Origin: Cupriavidus cauae
GTDB lineage: Bacteria; Pseudomonadota; Gammaproteobacteria; Burkholderiales; Burkholderiaceae
Direction: 5' to 3'
NCBI RefSeq assembly: GCF_008632125.1
Contig: NZ_VWRN01000025.1
Span: 62,001 to 126,000 of the forward strand
Length of the DNA: 64,000 nucleotides
Under the pieces are notes generated by a model, which was not told the DNA's origin, ran no database searches, and worked only from the letters and a program-made list of their open reading frames with translations. Shown here piece after piece: positions 57,842 to 64,000 of the stretch; the first letter of the stretch is position 1, and each line of letters opens with the position of its first letter. The position numbers were made by a program, and so were the translations under genes.

Positions 57842-57949
57842 AGCGAGTCGAAAGGCGAGGTCCGGGAGGGCCGGCGGCGGGTTGCCGAGCGGGTCCGGAC
57901 CGGCCGAAAAGAATTCGGAGAGCGGCACACCGTCGCCGCGCAGGGCAGG

Positions 57950-57955
57950 TACAAT
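57950..57955 (+). promoter_or_regulatory. -10 box of the ahcY promoter
   Basis: TACAAT lies 8 nt before the SAH riboswitch P1 helix, as for the metX and metK leaders. Confidence 0.55.
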
Positions 57956-57963
57956 ACCGCCAC

Positions 57964-58030
57964 TCCGAGGAGCGTTGCAACGGACGGCGCGCGGGCCCAA
58001 CCCCGCATTCTGCCATCCGCCAGGCTCGGA
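57964..58030 (+). ncRNA. S-adenosylhomocysteine (SAH) riboswitch
   Basis: P1 pairs TCCGAG (57964-57969) with CTCGGA (58025-58030). GAGGAGCGTTGCAACGG and CCAGGCTCGGAA match the SAH riboswitch core closely. A second hairpin follows (CTCGC...CCGTG-GTTCG-CACGG...GCGAG, about 58045-58078). These RNAs turn on ahcY and met genes when SAH accumulates, and occur in beta- and gammaproteobacteria. Confidence 0.95.
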
Positions 58031-58176
58031 ATGTCTTCAACGGCGCTCGCTGAACCGTGGTTCGCACGGTGGCGAGTCGACCTATCCGCACGCTGCACCC
58101 AGTCCCTGGGCCCGCAGCCGTCCCGGACCCGTCCCCTCTTTCGTCACCGGCGTCCCACTCTTCGACGGAGTGAAAC

Positions 58177-59595
<1,419 letters not shown>

Positions 59596-59604
59596 CGTGG
59601 TTTT

Positions 59605-59650
59605 CTCCCTCTCCCGCACGCGGGAGAGGGTTGGGGAGCGGGCAGCGGCG
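59605..59650. repeat. REP-like palindrome, CCCTCTCCCGC family
   Basis: CCCTCTCCCGC-AC-GCGGGAGAGGG with a trailing TTGGGGAGCGGGCAG lies immediately after ahcY. Confidence 0.85.
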
Positions 59651-59696
59651 CCAGGCATCGGCAAGACAGCGAACATGACGACCGCCGCCCGGGCCC

Positions 59697-59735
59697 TCTC
59701 CCCCGGCCCCTCTCCCGCCAGCGGGAGCGGGAGCA
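59697..59735. repeat. REP-like palindrome, second copy after ahcY
   Basis: CCTCTCCCCCGGCCCCTCTCCCGC-CA-GCGGGAGCGGGAG. Together with the element at 59605 it forms a pair about 50 bp apart in the ahcY-holin gap. Confidence 0.8.
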
Positions 59736-59757
59736 AACCAACCGACAAGGAGTTGCC

Positions 59758-60111
59758 ATGAGATTGCTGGCGGTATGGATCATCAACGCCCTGACGCTGT
59801 TCGCGATCAGCGCGGTGGTCGACGGCATCGAAGTGCGGGGCTTCGGCTCGGCGATGATCGCGGCGGCGGTGCTGGCCATCATCAATACGCTGATCCGGCC
59901 GATCCTGGTGCTGCTGACGCTGCCGGTCACGCTGCTGACGCTGGGCCTGTTCATCTTCGTGATCAACGCGCTGCTGTTCCTGTTCGTCGGCAATCTGCTG
60001 TCGGGCTTCACCGTGTCGGGCTTCTGGACCGCGCTGCTCGGTTCGCTGCTGTACAGCGTGATCTCGACCCTGCTGGCCGGCCTGCTGCTGCGCGATCGCG
60101 AAGTGGCCTGA
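59758..60111 (+). CDS. Phage holin-family (YvlD/DUF360-type) membrane protein
   Basis: This 117-residue protein has four hydrophobic helices and the family sequence IINTLIRPILVLLTLPVTLLTLGLFIFVINALLFL. Despite the family name these are cellular proteins, not phage holins; function is unknown. AAGGAG precedes the ATG. Placement between ahcY and metF suggests co-transcription only. Confidence 0.88.
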   Translation: MRLLAVWIINALTLFAISAVVDGIEVRGFGSAMIAAAVLAIINTLIRPILVLLTLPVTLLTLGLFIFVINALLFLFVGNLLSGFTVSGFWTALLGSLLYSVISTLLAGLLLRDREVA

Positions 60112-60160
60112 CGCCGGGCACTCCCCTTCCCAGCGCCGCCTCGGCGGCGGCGCCACCATC

Positions 60161-60991
60161 ATGCAAGACCGCTACTACAGCTTCGAGTTTTTCCCGCCCA
60201 AGACGCCCGAGGGCCGGGAAAAGCTGCGCAATACCCGCGCACAGCTGGCCCCGCTGGGGCCCAAATACATCTCGGTGACCTTCGGCGCCGGCGGCACCAC
60301 GCAGCAGGGCACGCTCGACGCCGTGCTGGAGATCCAGCGCGACGGCATCGACGCCGCGCCGCACCTGTCCTGTGTCGGCTCCACGCGCGAGGGCATCCGC
60401 GAGATCCTGCGCACCTACCGCGACAACGGCATCCGCCATATCGTCGCGCTGCGCGGCGACATGCCGTCCGGCATGGGCGAGATCGGCGAATTCCGCTACG
60501 CCAACGAGCTGGTCGAGTTCATCCGCGCCGAGACCGGCGACTGGTTCCAGATCGAGGTGGCCGCCTATCCGGAGTACCACCCGCAGGCGCGCTCGCCGCG
60601 GCACGATCTCGAGAACTTCGTGCGCAAGGTCAAGGCCGGCGCCGATTCGGCGATCACCCAGTACTTCTTCAACGCCGACGCGTACTTCCGCTTCGTCGAC
60701 GACGTGCGCGCGATGGGCGTGGACGTGCCGATCGTGCCCGGCATCATGCCGATCACCAACTACTCGCAGCTGATGCGCTTCTCCGAGATGTGCGGCGCCG
60801 AGGTGCCGCGCTGGGTCGCCAAGCGGCTGGAGAGCTTTGGCGACGATCGCGAGGCGATCCGCGCCTTCGGGCTCGACGTCGTCACCGCGCTGTGCGAGCG
60901 GCTGCTGGCCGGCGGGGTGCCGGGGCTGCATTTCTACACGCTGAACGCGGCGGGCGCCACCAAGGCGATCTGGCAGCGGCTGAAGCTGTAA
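60161..60991 (+). CDS. metF: Methylenetetrahydrofolate reductase
   Basis: MetF makes 5-methyl-THF, the methyl donor for homocysteine methylation. The 276 residues start with SFEFFPPKTPEG and contain VTFGAGGTT, HLSCVGSTR, VALRGDMP, and ITQYFFNADAYFRF, PGIMPITNYSQL. It is the third gene behind the SAH riboswitch, so SAH build-up may raise both SAH removal and remethylation. Confidence 0.97.
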   Translation: MQDRYYSFEFFPPKTPEGREKLRNTRAQLAPLGPKYISVTFGAGGTTQQGTLDAVLEIQRDGIDAAPHLSCVGSTREGIREILRTYRDNGIRHIVALRGDMPSGMGEIGEFRYANELVEFIRAETGDWFQIEVAAYPEYHPQARSPRHDLENFVRKVKAGADSAITQYFFNADAYFRFVDDVRAMGVDVPIVPGIMPITNYSQLMRFSEMCGAEVPRWVAKRLESFGDDREAIRAFGLDVVTALCERLLAGGVPGLHFYTLNAAGATKAIWQRLKL

Positions 60992-61049
60992 GGCGCGGCG
61001 CCGCGACGGCGGCCATGCGGTGCAGGGCGCCGATGGCATACTGTGCCGC

Positions 61050-61820
61050 ATGGTTACCGCCACGTTCCGCTTCTACGAGGAGCTGAACGATTTCCTTCCC
61101 CCGGCGATGCGCGGACGGGACTGGTCCTGTCCGTGCGCCCGCGCGGCCACGGTCAAGCACATGATCGAGGCGCTCGGGGTGCCGCACACCGAGGTCGAGC
61201 TGATCCTGGTCAATGGCCAGTCGTGCGGCTTCGACCGCGTGCTGGCCGACGGCGACCGGGTCTCGGTCTACCCGACCTTCGAGGCGCTCGACGTCACGCC
61301 GCTGCTGCGGGTACGGCCCGCACCGCTGCGGGTCACCCGCTTCGTCGCCGACGCCCATCTGGGCGGGCTGGCCGCGCTGCTGCGGCTGACCGGCTACGAC
61401 ACCCTCTACGACAACCACTTCGACGACCGCGAGATCGAGGCCATCGCCGCGCGCGAGGGCCGCATCGTGCTGACGCGCGACCGCGAGCTGCTCAAGCGCG
61501 GCAGCATCACGCATGGCTGCTGCGTGCGCGCGCTCAAGCCCCAGGCGCAGCTGCGCGAGATCTTCGCGCGGCTGGACCTGCGCCGGCAGGCGCGGCCGTT
61601 TTCGCTGTGCCTGAGCTGCAATGTGCCGCTGCGCGCCGCGTCGAGCGACGAGGTGGCCGGGCGCGTGCCGCCCGCCGTGCTGGAGCGGCACGAGCGCTTC
61701 TCGACCTGCGAGGCCTGCCGGCGGGTGTTCTGGGAAGGCTCGCACTGGCGCCGGATGCGGGCGCTGGTCGATTCGCTGATGCTGCCGGAGGGCACGGCGT
61801 CCGCGCCCGCGGATGGCTGA
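61050..61820 (+). CDS. Mut7-C RNase domain protein with N-terminal ubiquitin-like domain
   Basis: This 256-residue protein has an N-terminal ubiquitin/ThiS-like fold (about 1-85; TFRFYEELNDFLPP...VNGQSCGFDRVLADGDRVSVYP) followed by a Mut7-C PIN-like nuclease domain (about 90-240; RFVADAHLGGLAALLRLTGYDTLYDNHFDDREI, VLTRDRELL) with a zinc ribbon (CLSCN...CEACR). Mut7-C is a predicted RNase; the ubiquitin-like part is a common bacterial fusion of unknown role. It follows metF by 58 nt. Confidence 0.9.
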   Translation: MVTATFRFYEELNDFLPPAMRGRDWSCPCARAATVKHMIEALGVPHTEVELILVNGQSCGFDRVLADGDRVSVYPTFEALDVTPLLRVRPAPLRVTRFVADAHLGGLAALLRLTGYDTLYDNHFDDREIEAIAAREGRIVLTRDRELLKRGSITHGCCVRALKPQAQLREIFARLDLRRQARPFSLCLSCNVPLRAASSDEVAGRVPPAVLERHERFSTCEACRRVFWEGSHWRRMRALVDSLMLPEGTASAPADG

Positions 61821-61840
61821 CGAGGCCGACCGGCCATGCT

Positions 61841-61910
61841 GTCGTTGCCGCGAAAGCGGGCATCCAGCGTCTTCAAAGGCCACTGGCCCACCGCATTCGC
61901 GGGGACGACG
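61841..61910. repeat. Dispersed inverted-repeat element (GTCGTTCCCGCGAA family)
   Basis: GTCGTTGCCGCGAA (61841-61854) and TTCGCGGGGACGAC (61896-61909) are arms of a 70-bp inverted repeat with two mismatches; AAAGCGGGCATCCAGCGTC lies inside. It is related to the shorter palindrome at 42132. Confidence 0.75.
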
Positions 61911-61932
61911 CCAAGGTGGGCAGGCAGGGACC

Positions 61933-62565
61933 CTAGAAGCGCCCGGCCTCGGTCACCATCCAGTCCATCGGGATGTCATGCGCGGCCGGCGCCAGCGCGA
62001 TCCGGCAGCCTTCGTAGCCGATGCCGATCGCGACCGGCCTGGCCGGCAGCGCGGCCAGCGTGCGGTCGTAGAAGCCGCCGCCGTAGCCCAGGCGGAACTT
62101 CTCCGGGCTGAAACCGACACAGGGAATCAGCAGCGCGTCGGGCGTCACCGCCGGCGTGCCGTCGGGCACCGGGATGCCGTAGCGGCCTTCGCGCATGGGC
62201 GTGTCGGGCGTCCAGCGATGGAAGTCCAGCGGCACGCCCGGGCGGCTGACCGCCGGCAGCGCGGCGTCGCGCCTCGGGGCGCCCGCCAGCCAGCGCGCCA
62301 CCAGGGCGCGCGCGTCGAACTCCTGCTGGATCGGCCAGTAGAACCCCAGGCAACGCACCGGCAGCCAGTCGAGCAGCGCGGCCAGCTCGGCCTCGATGCG
62401 CGCGTCCAGCTGCTCGCGCTGCGGCAGGCTGGCGCGACGCTGCAGCAGCGCGGCGCGCAGCGCCCGGCGCTCGGCGGCGGGATCGGCCGCCGGATCGCCG
62501 GACGGCGACGACGGTGGCGGGGACGTTGGCGAGGGATCGAGCGGACCGGTCGGTGCGTTGGCCAT
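61933..62565 (-). CDS. 5-formyltetrahydrofolate cyclo-ligase
   Basis: This enzyme converts 5-formyl-THF to methenyl-THF using ATP. The 210-residue protein has the family signature IPCVGFSPEKFRLGYGGGFYDRTLA and an N-terminal RRALRAALLQRRASL helix. I start at ATG 62565 (MANAPTGPLD), giving a Pro-rich 25-residue lead; frames further upstream overlap the divergent transglycosylase gene. Folate use links it loosely to metF. Confidence 0.9.
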   Translation of the reverse strand: MANAPTGPLDPSPTSPPPSSPSGDPAADPAAERRALRAALLQRRASLPQREQLDARIEAELAALLDWLPVRCLGFYWPIQQEFDARALVARWLAGAPRRDAALPAVSRPGVPLDFHRWTPDTPMREGRYGIPVPDGTPAVTPDALLIPCVGFSPEKFRLGYGGGFYDRTLAALPARPVAIGIGYEGCRIALAPAAHDIPMDWMVTEAGRF

Positions 62566-62714
62566 GAGCGGAAGAAATACGGGCCGAAGCGGGGCGTTAG
62601 TCCAGCGTCGGCCGGTGAGAAGTGCGTGTGATAATGTCCGCGGACTATTGGTTTTCAAGCGGTTCGGCAGCCACATGGAGGGCCGGCCGGGCCGCCACAA
62701 CAAGGAAAGACAGG

Positions 62715-64000
62715 ATGCGCAAGGGAGTATATCGGCAGCGTGCGGGACAGTTCGCATTGACGGCGATCGCCACCGCATTGAGCTGGACGCTGCTGGCAAC
62801 GCCGGCCGCCGCGCAGAAGCGCACGGTATCGTCGAACGGGCAGGGCGCCGCATCGGCGATGATCCCGAGCAATCCGGACGACGCCTTCCGCGCGCTGCGC
62901 GAGGCCGCCCGCAAGAACGACGTGGCGCGCGCCTATGCGATCTCGGCCACGCTGGTCGACTACCCGGTGCCGTCGTACGTCGAATACTTCCGCATCAAGC
63001 CGCAGCTGTTCGACGCCAGCGGCCTGGCGCGCATCGACGCGCCGGACGACGAGGTGCGCGCGTTCCTGCAGCGCTACCAGGGCGAGGCGATCGCCGACCG
63101 CATGCGCAACGACTGGCTTCTGGTGCTCGGCAAGCGGCGCGACTGGGCCAACTTCGACGCGCAGTATCCGCAGTTCGTGCTGAAGGACGATACCCAGGTC
63201 GAGTGCTATGCGCTGCTGTCGCGCGCGCTCAAGGGGCAGAACGTCGCCGTCGAGGCGCGCGCGCTGCTGACCGAGCCGAAGAACTATGGCGAGGGCTGCG
63301 TCGACCTGATCGGCTATCTGTACCAGAGCCGCCAGATCACCCGCGCGGACGTCGCCTTCCAGGCCCGCACGGCGCTGGAGCAGAACTACACCACGCTGGC
63401 CGGGCGCATTGCCGCCACCGTGCCGGACGGCGCCGTCGACGGCGATACGCTGGCCACGGTGGTCAAGATGGCGCGCAACGATCCGGCCCAGGCCGCCGCC
63501 TACCTGACCGCCAGCTCCGGCAGCCTGTCGCGCGACGAGCAGGGCGCGGGCTGGGGCGTGGTCGGCCAGTTCGCCGCCAAGAAGCTGCTGCCCGACGCGG
63601 CCGGCTACTTCCGCCGTCAGGTCGAGCTGGGCGGCAACCAGTGGCTGTCGACCGAGACGCAGGAATGGCGCGTGCGCGCGGCGCTGCGCCAGGGTGACTG
63701 GAAGCTGGTGCGCCTGGCGATCGAATCGATGCGCCCGGAATTGCGCACCAAGGATCCGGCCTGGACCTACTGGCTGGGCCGGTCGCTGGCCGAAGCGGGC
63801 CGCAACGACGAGGCCCGCCAGCAGTACCAGGCCATCGCCAGCGGCTTCCATTTCTACGGCCAGCTGGCCAGCGAGGAGCTGGGCCAGCGCATCACGCTGC
63901 CGCCGCGTACCCAGGTCAGCGATGCCGAGGCCATGGCGATGCGCACGCGCCCCGGCTTCCAGCGCGCCAAGGCGTTCTACGACATGGACCTGCGCTTCGA
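62715..64000 (+). CDS. slt: Soluble lytic murein transglycosylase (Slt70 type), 3' part missing
   Basis: The open frame runs off the window end, giving 428 codons. A signal peptide ends near residue 34 (LLATPAAAQ). The rest is alpha-helical superhelix typical of Slt70 (VAFQARTALEQNYTTLAGRIAA, EWRVRAALRQGDWKLVRLAIESM, AWTYWLGRSLAEAGRNDEARQQYQAIASGFHFYGQLASEELG). The catalytic C-domain with the ES motif must lie beyond 64000. AAGGAAAGACAGG precedes the ATG. The enzyme cleaves peptidoglycan to anhydro-muropeptides, the AmpG substrates. Confidence 0.9.
   Translation, partial: MRKGVYRQRAGQFALTAIATALSWTLLATPAAAQKRTVSSNGQGAASAMIPSNPDDAFRALREAARKNDVARAYAISATLVDYPVPSYVEYFRIKPQLFDASGLARIDAPDDEVRAFLQRYQGEAIADRMRNDWLLVLGKRRDWANFDAQYPQFVLKDDTQVECYALLSRALKGQNVAVEARALLTEPKNYGEGCVDLIGYLYQSRQITRADVAFQARTALEQNYTTLAGRIAATVPDGAVDGDTLATVVKMARNDPAQAAAYLTASSGSLSRDEQGAGWGVVGQFAAKKLLPDAAGYFRRQVELGGNQWLSTETQEWRVRAALRQGDWKLVRLAIESMRPELRTKDPAWTYWLGRSLAEAGRNDEARQQYQAIASGFHFYGQLASEELGQRITLPPRTQVSDAEAMAMRTRPGFQRAKAFYDMDLRF

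Noticed and set aside
59758..60111. Prophage remnant because of the holin family name
   Set aside because: This family is a common cellular four-helix protein; no other phage gene is near.

Overview
This is a high-GC chromosomal stretch (roughly two thirds G+C by eye) with dense, mostly housekeeping genes. The gene content points to a betaproteobacterium of the order Burkholderiales, probably close to Ralstonia/Cupriavidus: a DksA without zinc ligands, RegB/RegA, Bug/TctC receptors, SlmA beside argB, a Kdo hydroxylase, and tandem LpxL-type acyltransferases beside metK. I see no IS element, integrase, prophage, CRISPR array, tRNA or rRNA. The genus is an inference.

Layout. 0-3 kb: dksA, a COG0523 GTPase and a Zur-like regulator. 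3-6.6 kb: glgX and a Bug receptor. 6.8-10.5 kb: hslVU and small envelope or stress proteins, including CsbD. 10.7-15.6 kb: regBA, a PCu(A)C copper chaperone, a LysR/DMT divergent pair and a CWC protein. 15.8-20.8 kb: argB, a HAD 5'-nucleotidase, slmA and metX-metW. 21-27 kb: a thioesterase, ampG, an M48 protease, argC, xthA and pyrE. 27-34.3 kb: ppk2, dapF and three LpxL-like acyltransferases facing metK, then two Hsp20 genes. 34.5-40 kb: a Kdo hydroxylase, a degenerate GMC protein, a membrane protein and AidB. 40-46 kb: thiC-thiO-thiS-thiG-thiE behind a TPP riboswitch. 46-47.7 kb: an AbiEi/AbiEii toxin-antitoxin pair. 47.7-57 kb: a sigma-54 activator divergent from a biotin-carboxylase operon of unknown substrate. 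57-64 kb: thiD, an SAH riboswitch with ahcY-holin-metF, a Mut7-C protein, 5-formyl-THF cyclo-ligase and the start of a lytic transglycosylase.

How the parts work together. Much of the methionine/SAM cycle is here (metX, metW, metK, ahcY, metF) and appears to be run by RNA switches: SAM-II-type leaders before metX and metK and an SAH riboswitch before ahcY. With the TPP element before thiC this makes four candidate riboswitches, each starting within about 15 nt of a -10-like hexamer. Thiamine synthesis is split between the thiCOSGE run and a remote thiD.

The most unusual signal is a set of short tandem repeats (units of 9-13 bp) just downstream of genes. In several cases (metW, the LysR gene, csbD, slmA, ppk2, thiO) the repeat copies the last codons plus the stop codon of the gene before it. 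Other arrays lie in frame inside coding sequences, in the HAD protein tail, an acyl-CoA synthetase linker and a membrane protein. The best candidate for an undescribed metabolic system is the sigma-54-controlled operon at 49.7-56.9 kb: carboxyltransferase, Bug receptor, NDP-forming acyl-CoA synthetase, biotin carboxylase, biotin carrier and thioesterase.
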